A stretch of DNA of 64,000 nt, taken from assembly GCF_024256385.1 (NCBI RefSeq), contig NZ_JAMLFW010000001.1:1674001-1738000 (forward strand), in the 5' to 3' direction. Of the stretch, positions 46,533 to 55,091 are shown one piece after another; positions within the stretch are counted from its first letter, which is position 1, and each line of letters starts with the position of its first letter. The notes under the pieces are model-generated. The model worked only from the letters and a program-made list of their open reading frames with translations. It was not told where the DNA came from and did no database searches. Origin of the DNA: Anatilimnocola floriformis (GTDB taxonomy: Bacteria; Planctomycetota; Planctomycetia; Pirellulales; Pirellulaceae). Made by a program: the position numbers and the translations under genes.

Positions 46533-46561
46533 TTACTCCGGGGCGGCGTTTGCGGTATACA
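46533..46561 (+). promoter_or_regulatory. Possible promoter of the DCC-family gene
   Basis: TTACTC, a 17-nt spacer and TATACA (followed by AT) resemble -35 and -10 boxes, 46 nt before the ATG at 46607. The -10 match is good, the -35 weak. Confidence 0.35.
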
Positions 46562-46606
46562 ATTCAGCAGCCACTGTGGATTCGCAGCGGCGACACTGGA
46601 AAAAAC

Positions 46607-47077
46607 ATGACCACCGCGACCCAACCCACTCCCGCCGTCAAACCTGCGACCAACGTTCGCTTGCCCAAGCCGGCCGAACTGCCCGATGCCCCCGTCGTCA
46701 TTTACGACGGCCATTGCAAGTTTTGCACGGGGCAGGTGAAGAATCTGGCCCGCTGGGATGGCAAGGGCCGAGTCGCGTTCATTTCGCTCCACGACGCCGA
46801 AGTCGCTCGCCGTTGGCCTGACCTGACTCACGAGATGCTGATGGATCAGATGTACGTGGTCGATCCACAAGGGAACCGCTACGGCGGGGCCGCGGCGTTT
46901 CGCTATCTATCGCGAGTGCTGCCGAAGCTGTGGATTCTCGCGCCGATCATGCACATTCCCTTCACGCTGCCGATCTGGCAATTCTGTTATCGCCAAGTGG
47001 CCAAACGCCGTTACCTGATGGGGAAGACGACGGAAGAAGCCTGCGATGATGGCGGGTGCAAGGTGCATTTTAAGTAG
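46607..47077 (+). CDS. DCC-family (DUF393) thiol-disulfide oxidoreductase-like protein
   Basis: This 156-residue protein has the DCC signature VVIYDGHCKFCTGQVKNLAR, in which the CxxC motif sits at the start of a thioredoxin-like fold. It continues with VAFISLHDAEVARRWPDLTH and YGGAAAFRYLSRVLPKLWIL. The C-terminus contains a hydrophobic segment and a final Cys pair (ACDDGGC). ATG 46607 gives the natural start; the longer open frame extends into the divergent ABC-F gene. Members are thought to be redox-active in the cytoplasm, but their partners are mostly unknown. The next gene on the other strand also encodes a thioredoxin-like protein. Confidence 0.88.
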   Translation: MTTATQPTPAVKPATNVRLPKPAELPDAPVVIYDGHCKFCTGQVKNLARWDGKGRVAFISLHDAEVARRWPDLTHEMLMDQMYVVDPQGNRYGGAAAFRYLSRVLPKLWILAPIMHIPFTLPIWQFCYRQVAKRRYLMGKTTEEACDDGGCKVHFK

Positions 47078-47080
47078 AGT

Positions 47081-47161
47081 GTAGGGTGGGTCGAGCGGTA
47101 CTCCGCGAGGCCCACCATCAACCTCGGTGGGCCTCGCGGAGTACCGCTCGACCCACCCTAC
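47081..47161. repeat. Perfect 36-bp palindromic hairpin between convergent genes
   Basis: The arms 47081-47116 and 47126-47161 are exact reverse complements of 36 bp, separated by 9 nt. They fill the gap between the convergent DCC-family gene and the DUF255 gene. The stem is GC-rich and begins GTAGGGTGGG. Its place suggests a two-way transcription terminator or a dispersed REP-type element used as one. Confidence 0.9.
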
Positions 47162-47166
47162 TTTGG

Positions 47167-49116
47167 TTACTTCCTCGCATCGAGCAGCGCCGGAATGTTG
47201 GTTGCCATCCAAGGCGAGGCAGTCGGCGATCGCTCGAGTATTCCCGCCGCAGCTTGGATCGTTTTTTCGGCAAGGTCGAGCCATTCGGGTTTCTTCGCCT
47301 GCTGGGCGAGATAGATCAAATTTCCCGCCGCGAGCGAATTGCCGGCCGGGCTCGCGCTGTCGATGGGATCTTTGCCGCGGGCCAGCAAGGCTTCGTGATC
47401 GGTCGAGGTGAAGTAGAAACCGCCGCCACGCGGGTCGGCAAAGAGTTCGATTTGCTTTTGCGTCAGCTTCTCTGCTTCCTTCAGCCAACGTTCTTCGCCA
47501 GTCGCGCGATGCAAGGCGATCAGGCCGTATGTGAGAAACGCGTAGTCGTCCAAATAGGCGTTGAACTTCGCCGCGCCGCTCGCATAGCTCCGCTGCAACC
47601 GGCCATCCTTCGTCAGCATGTTGGTCAAGACAAAATCGGCGGCCTTTTTGGCAGCGTCAATGTACTTCGGTTGCTTTAGCACACGGCCGGTGTCGGCCAG
47701 TCCGGCGATCATCAGGCCGTTGTCGGCGGCGAGGATTTTGATGTCCGTCAGTGGTTTCTTGCGAGTGTCACGGGCCTTGAGCAGCTTCTCGCGCAGCACA
47801 CCCCAGGTGTTCACAACTTTATCTTCGGACCACTTCTTTTCTGCAGCGAGCTCGCTGTGAGATTGCGCGAGATTGAGGACGTAATACTTCTCTTCGAAGT
47901 TCGGATCTTTTTGCAAAGCGAACAATTCGCTGAGGATTTCGAACTGCGGATTCGTCAGCGAGGACTTCAGTTCTTCCTTGGTCCAGCGCTGGAACTTTCC
48001 TTCTTCGCTTTCCGACTCCGCGTCGAGGGCTGCATAAAAACCGCCGGTTGTGTCGGTCATTTCGCGGAGGACGAAATCGCACGTTTCATCGGCCACGCGG
48101 GCGAAGTCGGGCCGCTTGAGCAGTTGCGACGCTTCGGCATAGATCGTCGCCAGTTGGCCGTTGTCGTAGAGCATCTTTTCGAAGTGCGGAATCCGCCAGA
48201 GTCGATCGGTGCTGTAGCGATGAAAGCCGCCGCCGACATGATCGTAGATGCCGCCCCGCATCATCTTTTCGAGCGTGAATGTGAGGAGTTCTTTGCTGCG
48301 GGCATTGTCGGTGCGGCGTATGTGATCGAGCAGATAGATGAGATTGGCGGGCTCGGGAAACTTCGGCCGGCGCCACTGAATTTCGTCGTAACCAAAGCCG
48401 CCCCATTTTGCATCGAACTGCTCATCGAGCGCCGGTTGCACGGCGTTGTAGAGCTTGATGTCGATCGGCGTGAGCGACAACGCTCGGCGGCTTTCGAGTT
48501 CTGCCTTGACGATGTCCGTCAACGTCTGGGCATCTTCTTTCACGCGTTCGGGCTGCTTCTCCCAGGCAGCTTGAATGCGCTGTGCCACGCCAAAAAAGCC
48601 GGATACCCCTTCGCGATCGCCGTCGCGGGCCGGCAAGTAACTGACCCCGACGAACGGTTTGGTTTCCGGCGTGAGAAAGATCGTCATCGGCCAACCACCA
48701 CCGCGGCGGCCCGTCGTGGCTTGCGTGTAGGCCTGCAGCGCTGCCATGTAAATCGCATCGAGGTCGGGCCGTTCCTCACGATCGACTTTGATGCAGACGA
48801 AGTTTTCATTGAGGTACGCTGCGATCTCGTCATCGAGAAACGACTCGCGCTCCATCACGTGGCACCAGTGGCAACTGGAATAGCCGACCGACAGAAAGAT
48901 CAGCTTGCCTTCTTTCTTTGCCTTGGCGAGAGCTTCATCGCCCCAGGGATACCAGTCGACCGGATTGTGGGCGTGCAACAGCAGATAGGGGCTGGTTTCT
49001 TTGGCGAGGCGATTGGCAGGGTGTTTCCCTTCGCCGGGCTTCTTCGGTTCCTCGGCGTGGGCGAGCAAGAATGCCGCGAAAAACAAACAGGCCGTCAGGA
49101 GAATGCAGTTGCGCAT
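47167..49116 (-). CDS. DUF255 thioredoxin-like/six-hairpin glycosidase-like protein (YyaL/SSP411 family)
   Basis: From ATG 49116 this 649-residue protein has a signal peptide ([20 protein letters not shown]), unusual for a family that is often cytoplasmic. The N-terminal domain reads [20 protein letters not shown], then [20 protein letters not shown] and [18 protein letters not shown]. These hold the CxxC thioredoxin-like site and its typical flanks. The rest is a helical barrel domain ([40 protein letters not shown]). The function of the family is unresolved. It is encoded convergently with the DCC protein across a large hairpin. Confidence 0.92.
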   Translation of the reverse strand: MRNCILLTACLFFAAFLLAHAEEPKKPGEGKHPANRLAKETSPYLLLHAHNPVDWYPWGDEALAKAKKEGKLIFLSVGYSSCHWCHVMERESFLDDEIAAYLNENFVCIKVDREERPDLDAIYMAALQAYTQATTGRRGGGWPMTIFLTPETKPFVGVSYLPARDGDREGVSGFFGVAQRIQAAWEKQPERVKEDAQTLTDIVKAELESRRALSLTPIDIKLYNAVQPALDEQFDAKWGGFGYDEIQWRRPKFPEPANLIYLLDHIRRTDNARSKELLTFTLEKMMRGGIYDHVGGGFHRYSTDRLWRIPHFEKMLYDNGQLATIYAEASQLLKRPDFARVADETCDFVLREMTDTTGGFYAALDAESESEEGKFQRWTKEELKSSLTNPQFEILSELFALQKDPNFEEKYYVLNLAQSHSELAAEKKWSEDKVVNTWGVLREKLLKARDTRKKPLTDIKILAADNGLMIAGLADTGRVLKQPKYIDAAKKAADFVLTNMLTKDGRLQRSYASGAAKFNAYLDDYAFLTYGLIALHRATGEERWLKEAEKLTQKQIELFADPRGGGFYFTSTDHEALLARGKDPIDSASPAGNSLAAGNLIYLAQQAKKPEWLDLAEKTIQAAAGILERSPTASPWMATNIPALLDARK

Positions 49117-49161
49117 TGATCGCCTCGAGAGGTTGATGAAGAGCACGCAATATACAGGACG

Positions 49162-49836
49162 CTACTGCAGCTGAATCAACCGAAATTCCCCACGCGGCAG
49201 TTCACTCTTGGGTTGCAGCCGCTCGTCGAACTGAGTTCCTTGCCAACCTTGGTCGCGGGCCTCGCGCAAGAACAGCTCGGCCATTCCGCCGCGGCCCGGA
49301 TCGCACAGCCAAACCTGGCCGCTGGGACGAAGTCGGGCGCGCAGCGTATTCAGCAACGGCACATGCAACTCAGGATCGTAAAGGCATTCGCAAACGATAA
49401 TTCTTTCGAAAGCGTGATCCGCGGTCGGACGCCACCAGTCGGTAACTTCTCCCGTGACGTTTTCGTAGCCATTGCCTCGTGCATTGGCGAGCGAGAGTTC
49501 CACGGCGAAGGGGACGTAGTCGCTGAATGTCACCGGCCAACCGCGGGCCGCGGCTGCAAGCCCCACAAAGCCGTTGCCGCAGCCAAGTTCCAGGACTTTC
49601 GTCTCGGCGGGCCATGGCTGCGCGAGCAAGATTGCTGCCATGGTCTTGGCGGCGGGCCAGAGCTCGGCCCAAAACGGGTCGGGCCATTCTTCCATGGCCG
49701 GCCCATCCTTCAAAAAGGCATCGGCATCGGCGGGCAAGAGCAGTCGCCACGAATGATCGGCGATGGTGACATTTTCCCATTTCCAGCCGCCGGGAATCGA
49801 CAGTTCGGCGATTTGTTCTTGAGTTCGCGATTTCAT
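49162..49836 (-). CDS. Class I SAM-dependent methyltransferase (METTL21-like)
   Basis: This 224-residue protein has the SAM-binding motif VLELGCGNGFVGLAAAARGW, with DYVPFAVELS as the acidic strand-2 turn and IIVCECLYDPELHVPLLNTL as motif post II. The N-terminal WPDPFWAELWPAAKTMAAIL resembles the METTL21/Nnt1 lysine or N-terminal methyltransferases, so a protein substrate is plausible. The gene reads divergently from the PGK-like gene and is downstream of nothing obvious. Confidence 0.85.
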   Translation of the reverse strand: MKSRTQEQIAELSIPGGWKWENVTIADHSWRLLLPADADAFLKDGPAMEEWPDPFWAELWPAAKTMAAILLAQPWPAETKVLELGCGNGFVGLAAAARGWPVTFSDYVPFAVELSLANARGNGYENVTGEVTDWWRPTADHAFERIIVCECLYDPELHVPLLNTLRARLRPSGQVWLCDPGRGGMAELFLREARDQGWQGTQFDERLQPKSELPRGEFRLIQLQ

Positions 49837-49949
49837 GCCCAGATTGTCTTCATCGCGGCCCGGCCGGCAATTGCCCCGCCTCGCGGAAAACGTCCCTAAT
49901 TGCTAATCTTTTAGGTCTCAACAGGAACATTTCAAACTGAGGGGTTGCC

Positions 49950-51356
49950 ATGGCCGTCACCGCCGAACGTGCTTTCCGTCTTTGTCAGTTACTCAAGGGT
50001 GTCGCCACGCGGGAGCATCTGTCGCTGGCCGAGTATTTGAGCTCGATTCCTAAGCTCGATTCACTGAACGACCTGCCGGCCGGCACGACGGTGCTGATCC
50101 GCGGCGATGTCGACGCCAAGGTCGGCGCCGAAGTGGGCCAAGGCGATATCCGTCTCCGCTCGATGGTCGAAACATTGCAGTTCGGCCAGCAAAAGGGCTT
50201 CAAGCAAATCATCTTCGGCCATCTCGGTCGCAAGGAAAAAGACAAGCCGATCGGCTCGCTGGCCAAGGTTGCTGCCCGCCTCGGCAAATTGCTGAACTGC
50301 GAGGTGCCGCTGATCGAAGATTGGCTGGATGAAGCGACGAACACGGTGAAGGACCACGTGCAAGAGACGATTGCCAAGGCGCCGAACGGCAGCGTGTTTG
50401 TGCTGCAAAACGTTCGCGGCTACGACATCGAAACGGCCCTGTGGAAGGCCAAGCCCGATATGCTCTCGGCCGTTGCCGCCAAGCAAGCGACGTTTGCCGA
50501 TTCGCTCAGCGAAAAAGTCGCCGAAGTCTACGTCAACGAAGCCCTGTCGGCTGGCAGCCTCGATGCGTCGAGCACCATCGTGCCGTTGGCGATGAGCCGC
50601 GTCGCGCTGGGCAAATATCTGACCCGCGAGTTTGAAGGGGCCATGATGGAATGCCTCAACGCTCAGTTCGTGGTTTTCAGCGGCATCAAGATCGACAAGC
50701 TCGACGATCTCGAAGCGATGATCAACCGCGGCAAGATCAAGACGATCATCTCGGCTGGCTCGCTGGCCATGGCATTGAAGAAGGCCGACGCGTTGCTGGC
50801 CGGTCAGACCTTTAACCTGGGTGTGACCGAAGACCCGGCTCACGCCGACAAGGCGTACTACATTCCGCCAGACCGCATCGAACAAGCCCGCCGCATGTTG
50901 CAAGCAGGCCGCAAGCAAGGGATCGAATTCGTCCTGCCGTGCGACTTCGTTCTCGGCGATGCCCGCGTGGTCGAAACGCTGCAGCCCGGCGATCAGCAAT
51001 TCGACATCGGTCCGAAGACGATTGCCCTCTTCACCGACACCATCACCAAGTTCATCGCCAGCAAGAAGGGTGTCGAAGCTCAAACGGCTGCCTTCCACAA
51101 CGGCGTGTTCGGCATGTTCGAAGACCCTCGCTTCGAAGCCGGCACGAAGGCTTTCATTGGTCAGCTCAAGCGGTTGACCGACGCCGGCATCAAGGTCTAC
51201 GTCGGCGGCGGCGAAGGTGGCACGGCTCTCGAACGTTACGGCCAACCGAACTGGGTCACGCACTGCTTCACGGCCGGTGGTACCGTGCTGAATGCCCTCG
51301 GCAGCGAACCGGTGCCGTACCTGGTCGCCCTCCGCATGGCCGCGCAGGACGCATAA
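49950..51356 (+). CDS. Phosphoglycerate kinase-like protein, divergent
   Basis: The 468-residue protein aligns along its length with phosphoglycerate kinase, the glycolytic enzyme that makes ATP from 1,3-bisphosphoglycerate. Matches are TTVLIRGDVDAKVG, IIFGHLGRKEKDKPIGSLAK, VFVLQNVRGYD, AEVYVNEALSAGS, FVVFSGIKIDKL, NGVFGMFEDPRFEAGTKAF and VYVGGGEGGTAL. Against the classic motifs, the Asn of RxDFNVP is replaced and the His-Arg pair of the AHR loop is absent (LSAGS). About 40 extra N-terminal residues are present. It may be a paralogue with changed activity or a planctomycete variant; a canonical copy elsewhere in the genome would decide this. A GAGGGG ribosome-binding site precedes the ATG. 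Confidence 0.82.
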   Translation: MAVTAERAFRLCQLLKGVATREHLSLAEYLSSIPKLDSLNDLPAGTTVLIRGDVDAKVGAEVGQGDIRLRSMVETLQFGQQKGFKQIIFGHLGRKEKDKPIGSLAKVAARLGKLLNCEVPLIEDWLDEATNTVKDHVQETIAKAPNGSVFVLQNVRGYDIETALWKAKPDMLSAVAAKQATFADSLSEKVAEVYVNEALSAGSLDASSTIVPLAMSRVALGKYLTREFEGAMMECLNAQFVVFSGIKIDKLDDLEAMINRGKIKTIISAGSLAMALKKADALLAGQTFNLGVTEDPAHADKAYYIPPDRIEQARRMLQAGRKQGIEFVLPCDFVLGDARVVETLQPGDQQFDIGPKTIALFTDTITKFIASKKGVEAQTAAFHNGVFGMFEDPRFEAGTKAFIGQLKRLTDAGIKVYVGGGEGGTALERYGQPNWVTHCFTAGGTVLNALGSEPVPYLVALRMAAQDA

Positions 51357-51388
51357 CGTCTGAACGCACATTTTCGGATTGCCAAAAC

Positions 51389-51413
51389 AGCCGCCAGGCG
51401 CTAGCCTCCGGCT
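51389..51413. repeat. Short palindromic repeat after the PGK-like gene
   Basis: A stem of 5 bp (AGCCG/CGGCT) encloses an inner AGGCGCTAGCCT near-palindrome. The GGCTAGCGCC core resembles short repeats scattered between planctomycete genes; here a single copy is seen 33 nt after the stop codon. Confidence 0.5.
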
Positions 51414-51420
51414 TGGAACG

Positions 51421-51443
51421 GCCGTAGGCGATCTCGCTACGGC
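51421..51443 (+). terminator. Stem-loop that may end transcription of the PGK-like gene
   Basis: GCCGTAG and CTACGGC form a 7-bp stem, extended by CGA/TCG after a one-base bulge. It is followed by TGATTTCGATT, a weak T-rich stretch, 65 nt after the stop codon. It could be a weak intrinsic terminator. Confidence 0.4.
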
Positions 51444-51549
51444 TGATTTCGATTGCTTCGATTGCAAGCAGGCTGAGTCGAATGAAGGATTGGTCCCTCA
51501 CCCGCCCCTCTTCTCCAAAATGCGAGCAGAGGATGTTTAGGAAAATGGA

Positions 51550-52647
51550 ATGCTTTTCAACGCCACCAAGAACCTGATCGCTACCGCCCAGAATCCCCAC
51601 AAAGCCCCGAAAGACGTCGATCGCGCTCGAGATCAACTGTTCGAAGCGACTGCCAGTGCCACGAAGCTCGAACTAACCGAACAGATGACCGAAATCGCCA
51701 AGCACTTCGGCTTGAGCGATGTTTATCGAGGCGCGTTCCTGGCGCTAATCTGCGGCGCGCTCGTCGAGCAAGGTTGCGACCCGCAGCCGATGGCAGGGCC
51801 GCTGCGCACGCAATTAAAAACCATCCTCGAAGCCTGCGGTCGGCTGGCTGAAGCCTGCAAGGCGAAGATGCCGGCCACGACCGAAAAAGACAAAGACGAG
51901 GAAGCCGAGGACGACGAAGAGCAGGACGCGCACGATGCTGCCTTTGAGGAAGCTCGCCGGCAGGTCGCGCCGAAAATGCAGGCCGAAAACAACGCTTGGG
52001 AATCGCTGCACACGTGGTGGCGGCCCGCCGTCGCGGTCTACTCGGCAAGCGAAATGGCTCGCATGGCGGCCAGCAGCCTGCGCCCGCTCGCACAGCAGTG
52101 TGCGCCCTTTCACCAAGGCGCCCATTGGCTGAACGTCATGCTCGGCATCATGCACGAAGAGCCGATCCTGGTGCTGGAGCCGCAAACCGGCATCGGCATT
52201 GTCGGTCGCATCTCGGGCGTCGCCGATAACTTTCAGCTGCACACGCTGTTGATGGAATCGTTCCCCAGCAGCGGCATTGCGGCCGGCTCGCGAGTGCCGC
52301 GGTCCATCGCTGAAGTTGCTCGCGGCGCCGGCCCGCAACAAACCGAAGAGACGGTCACCGGCTTTTGGAATCTCTACAATTGGCACGCCGTGCAGGCCAA
52401 CGGTCAGTTGCCACCCGCCGACGATTTCACCCACAGCAGCGTGTGGCTGTGGAATGAAGCCTACCCAGTCGATATTCCGCAGTTCGAAGGTCAGCGCGTC
52501 GTCCTCCTCGGCCCGCCGTCGATCGAACGGACTTGGAATGCGCTCCGCATTTTTGAGCACGTGCCGGCTTCGCTGAAGATCGAAAAGACGCTCAGCAGTG
52601 ATGAAGTGCGCGGGTTGGTGCAGAAGATGGCTGCGGCGAAAAGCTAA
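51550..52647 (+). CDS. Protein of unknown function with acidic linker
   Basis: This 365-residue protein has no signal peptide. Its first 110 residues are helical (DVYRGAFLALICGALVEQGC). A strongly acidic linker (about residues 115-140, EKDKDEEAEDDEEQDAHDA) follows, then a second domain with WESLHTWWRPAVAVYSASEM, GIGIVGRISGVADNFQLHTL and WLWNEAYPVDIPQFEGQRVV. I do not recognise the family. It stands 193 nt after the PGK-like gene and 56 nt before the MOSC gene, all plus strand. Confidence 0.7.
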   Translation: MLFNATKNLIATAQNPHKAPKDVDRARDQLFEATASATKLELTEQMTEIAKHFGLSDVYRGAFLALICGALVEQGCDPQPMAGPLRTQLKTILEACGRLAEACKAKMPATTEKDKDEEAEDDEEQDAHDAAFEEARRQVAPKMQAENNAWESLHTWWRPAVAVYSASEMARMAASSLRPLAQQCAPFHQGAHWLNVMLGIMHEEPILVLEPQTGIGIVGRISGVADNFQLHTLLMESFPSSGIAAGSRVPRSIAEVARGAGPQQTEETVTGFWNLYNWHAVQANGQLPPADDFTHSSVWLWNEAYPVDIPQFEGQRVVLLGPPSIERTWNALRIFEHVPASLKIEKTLSSDEVRGLVQKMAAAKS

Positions 52648-52702
52648 GTCGCAATGCAAGCGAGGGTGGTTTGCGAGGAGACGTAACCGATACAATCAGG
52701 TT

Positions 52703-53218
52703 ATGGATACGTCTCTCAATTTCCACGGCCAACTTCTCGCCATCGGCGTTGCACCTAAAGCCAAGGCGCCGCTGGAGGCCATCGAAACCGCGGTGATCAC
52801 CGACAAGGGCATCGCGGGCGATCGTTACTCGGCGGGCAAAGGAGCCGGCCAACGTGGCCGTGTTAAGGATGAGCAGCACGTCACGCTGATCTCCGAAGAA
52901 GCTATCGTGGCGGCTTGCGAGGAATCAGGGCTGCCGATCACGCATTTGCTCACGCGGCGAAACTTGCTGGTTCGCGGCGTTCCGTTGGCCGATTTGCTCT
53001 CGAAGTACTTTCGCGTTGGCGAGGTGGTGCTCTTCGGCTTCGAAGACTGCGCACCCTGCGGCTATCTCGAAAAGATGACGTTCCCGTTCATGAAACAGTC
53101 GCTGAAGAACCGCGGCGGAATTCGGGCCGTGGTGGTCAACGGCGGCACGATTCGCGTCGGCGATGAAGTGAAATGGGTTACGAATGAGGAACGGCTGGCC
53201 GACCTCGCGAAGAGCTGA
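52703..53218 (+). CDS. MOSC-domain protein
   Basis: This 171-residue protein reads as a MOSC domain: KAPLEAIETAVITDKGIAGD, RYSAGKGAGQRGR, EQHVTLISEEAIVAACEESG, HLLTRRNLLVRGVPLADL, and a Cys-containing segment LFGFEDCAPCGYLEKM that fits the conserved cysteine of the family. MOSC domains transfer or carry sulfur in molybdenum-cofactor chemistry (as in MoCo sulfurase and YiiM). ATG 52703 gives a good start; the longer frame overlaps the previous gene without similarity. The protein partner is not encoded nearby. Confidence 0.87.
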   Translation: MDTSLNFHGQLLAIGVAPKAKAPLEAIETAVITDKGIAGDRYSAGKGAGQRGRVKDEQHVTLISEEAIVAACEESGLPITHLLTRRNLLVRGVPLADLLSKYFRVGEVVLFGFEDCAPCGYLEKMTFPFMKQSLKNRGGIRAVVVNGGTIRVGDEVKWVTNEERLADLAKS

Positions 53219-53243
53219 ACGATCAAGAGCTAAGCGCCTACTG

Positions 53244-53720
53244 CTACAGCCAGGCCGAGAGAATCTCCTCGACTTCTTCTCCTTCGAGCGTATCGTGCGC
53301 CAGCAGATGATCGACAACGGCGGCCAGCGCGGCCCAGTAATCATCGCGACTCAACTGCCGATGCAGTCGCAGCGAAACTTGCTCTAGATAGCGCAGCCGC
53401 TGTACTTCATCGGCGAAGAACGGCGCGGCTGCTTCCCAGGCTACTTGCCAATCGTTGGCCCATTCGGCGACGAATCCTGGATGAAACGGATCGCCCGTGT
53501 GAATCATCTCCGCCACCGGCCCGGCGAGCGCGACCTGCACGTCCTTTTCGGCCTGCTCACGAGCCGGCCAACGCCCCCGGGGCCAGAGGATTTGCGTATC
53601 GCCATAGCGCTCCGGCCCGTCATCTCGATCGGGCTCGATCGTCACCGAGCGTACGCGTCCGCCGAGCAGCACTGCCAGCAAGACATGACCAGCTTCGTGA
53701 TAAGCGACGAGTTCCGACAT
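53244..53720 (-). CDS. Stand-alone M41-like zinc peptidase (HEAGH)
   Basis: This 158-residue protein begins MSELVAYHEAGHVLLAVLLG, with a HEAGH zinc site as in the peptidase domain of FtsH (M41). The second part has EKDVQVALAGPVAEMIHTGD, a segment that also recalls FtsH, where an Asp supplies the third zinc ligand. There is no AAA ATPase domain or membrane helix, so it is a free-standing version. Activity and substrate are unknown. It is divergent from the gene at 53820 and convergent with the MOSC gene. Confidence 0.75.
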   Translation of the reverse strand: MSELVAYHEAGHVLLAVLLGGRVRSVTIEPDRDDGPERYGDTQILWPRGRWPAREQAEKDVQVALAGPVAEMIHTGDPFHPGFVAEWANDWQVAWEAAAPFFADEVQRLRYLEQVSLRLHRQLSRDDYWAALAAVVDHLLAHDTLEGEEVEEILSAWL

Positions 53721-53819
53721 CCGCTTAATTCCGCTCCAGCAAAGTTGCTAAAATGCCTTCTCCGATGGATCGCATTTTATCAACTTGTCGCGCTCCCTCG
53801 TTCACCGGAGGATTCGTCG

Positions 53820-54248
53820 ATGTCGCCCAAAAAGCAACGGAGTAACCACGTGACTGCCAAGCCTTCTCCTCAAAATTCCGCGCCCGCCAAAGAAACCGCT
53901 CCTGTTGCCAAGCCGGCCGCTGCTGCGCCCGAAGCCGCGCCAGTCAGTGCACCTGCCGATGGCACGCCGCTGTTGGCCGAAGTGCAATCGTTCATTCAGC
54001 GCCGCGAAGAGCTCGCTCGCAAACTGTCAGATGAGATCACTTCAACCGAGGAACGCCTCGCCGAACTCAAGCGAACCGCGGCTGCCCTCTTCCCGGAAAA
54101 CAACCGCCCAGCACCGGTCGCCAATAAGGATAAAAAGGTCAAGAAACTGCCGAAGGCCAAACCGCTGCCGGCTAAAACCGAAGGCGCTGCGTCCGAGGAA
54201 ACAAGCGCCGCAGCCGAACCAGCCGCCACCGATGGGGCAGCTAGTTAG
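53820..54248 (+). CDS. Ala/Pro/Lys-rich protein with a short coiled coil
   Basis: This 142-residue protein starts at ATG 53820 with a GGAGG ribosome-binding site 8 nt upstream. It is rich in Ala, Pro and Lys, largely disordered, with one helical stretch in the middle (EVQSFIQRREELARKLSDEI, then TSTEERLAELKRTA) that could form a coiled coil. The sequence KDKKVKKLPKAKPLPAKTEG makes the C-terminal half basic. It may bind nucleic acid or a partner protein. No family is recognised. It abuts the convergent aquaporin gene with no space between the stop codons. Confidence 0.6.
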   Translation: MSPKKQRSNHVTAKPSPQNSAPAKETAPVAKPAAAAPEAAPVSAPADGTPLLAEVQSFIQRREELARKLSDEITSTEERLAELKRTAAALFPENNRPAPVANKDKKVKKLPKAKPLPAKTEGAASEETSAAAEPAATDGAAS

Positions 54249-54962
54249 TTACGAACGCAGTAGTTTATAAACCGCGAGCGCGGCAATCGCGCCCGCGAAG
54301 GGACCAACGACCGGCACCCACGAGTAAGCCCAATCGGAGCCACCTTTGCCCGCGATCGGCAACAAGGCATGAGCCAACCGCGGGCCGAGATCGCGAGCGG
54401 GATTGATGGCATAGCCCGTCGTCCCGCCCAGCGAGAGACCGATAGCCCAGACAATCAAGCCGACGAGCGGCGGCTTCATGCCATCGACCAGCATTGTGTC
54501 GCCCACGGCAGAAGCGATGAAGATCAGGGCAAACGTGCCGAGGAACTCGCTGAAGAAGTTCCATGGATAGTTGCGAATCGCCGGCGCCGTGCAAAACACG
54601 CCAAGCTTAGCCGCCTGGTCTTTCGTCTCCGCCCAATGCGGCAAGTAATGAAGCCAAACCAGGATCGCGCCGAAGAACGCGCCGCAAAACTGACCAGCGA
54701 CCATCTCCAGAGTTTTTTGCCACGGCCCGTGATTGAGGATCGCGTCGGCGATCGGTCCAGCAGGATTCAAAGCTCCTTCGCCGCCGAGCGCCTTCGACAC
54801 AAAGATGCCGCAGACCACGGCAAAGCACCAGCCGGCAGAGACGACAATCCAGCCGCCATTGTTCGCTTTCGATTTCGCGAGCAGCACGCCAGCGACAACG
54901 CCGTCTCCCAGCAGGATCAACGTCGCCGTGCCACAAAATTCGCCGATGAAGGGTGAGGACAC
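54249..54962 (-). CDS. glpF: Aquaglyceroporin (MIP family)
   Basis: This 237-residue membrane protein has six hydrophobic helices and the two half-helix NPA motifs in ALNPAGPIAD (about residue 66) and YAINPARDLGPRLAHAL (about residue 186). An Asp directly follows the second NPAR, the pattern typical of glycerol-conducting channels rather than water-only channels. The start appears to be GTG 54962, as no ATG gives a longer MIP N-terminus. Glycerol or small-solute transport is predicted. No glycerol kinase is encoded nearby. Confidence 0.9.
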   Translation of the reverse strand: MSSPFIGEFCGTATLILLGDGVVAGVLLAKSKANNGGWIVVSAGWCFAVVCGIFVSKALGGEGALNPAGPIADAILNHGPWQKTLEMVAGQFCGAFFGAILVWLHYLPHWAETKDQAAKLGVFCTAPAIRNYPWNFFSEFLGTFALIFIASAVGDTMLVDGMKPPLVGLIVWAIGLSLGGTTGYAINPARDLGPRLAHALLPIAGKGGSDWAYSWVPVVGPFAGAIAALAVYKLLRS

Positions 54963-55018
54963 GGCAGAGATTCCCGAGAGGAGAGAGGATTTGCGCGAGC
55001 CAATTTTACAACAAAAAA

Positions 55019-55048
55019 AGCCGCAACAAGCGATCGCTCGTTCCGGCT
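55019..55048 (-). terminator. Rho-independent terminator of the ppdK gene
   Basis: Read on the minus strand, a 15-bp stem with two mismatches (AGCCG at the base) is followed by a run of seven T residues. It lies about 45 nt after the ppdK stop, ahead of the aquaporin gene on the same strand, so it separates the two transcripts. Confidence 0.8.
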
Positions 55049-55091
55049 TCGATTTTTATTCAACGACGCACGTAGCGCCATTTGGCAAGCA

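Noticed and set aside
50061-51467. A 468-residue open frame on the minus strand
   Set aside because: It is antisense to the PGK-like gene, whose motifs are plain on the other strand.
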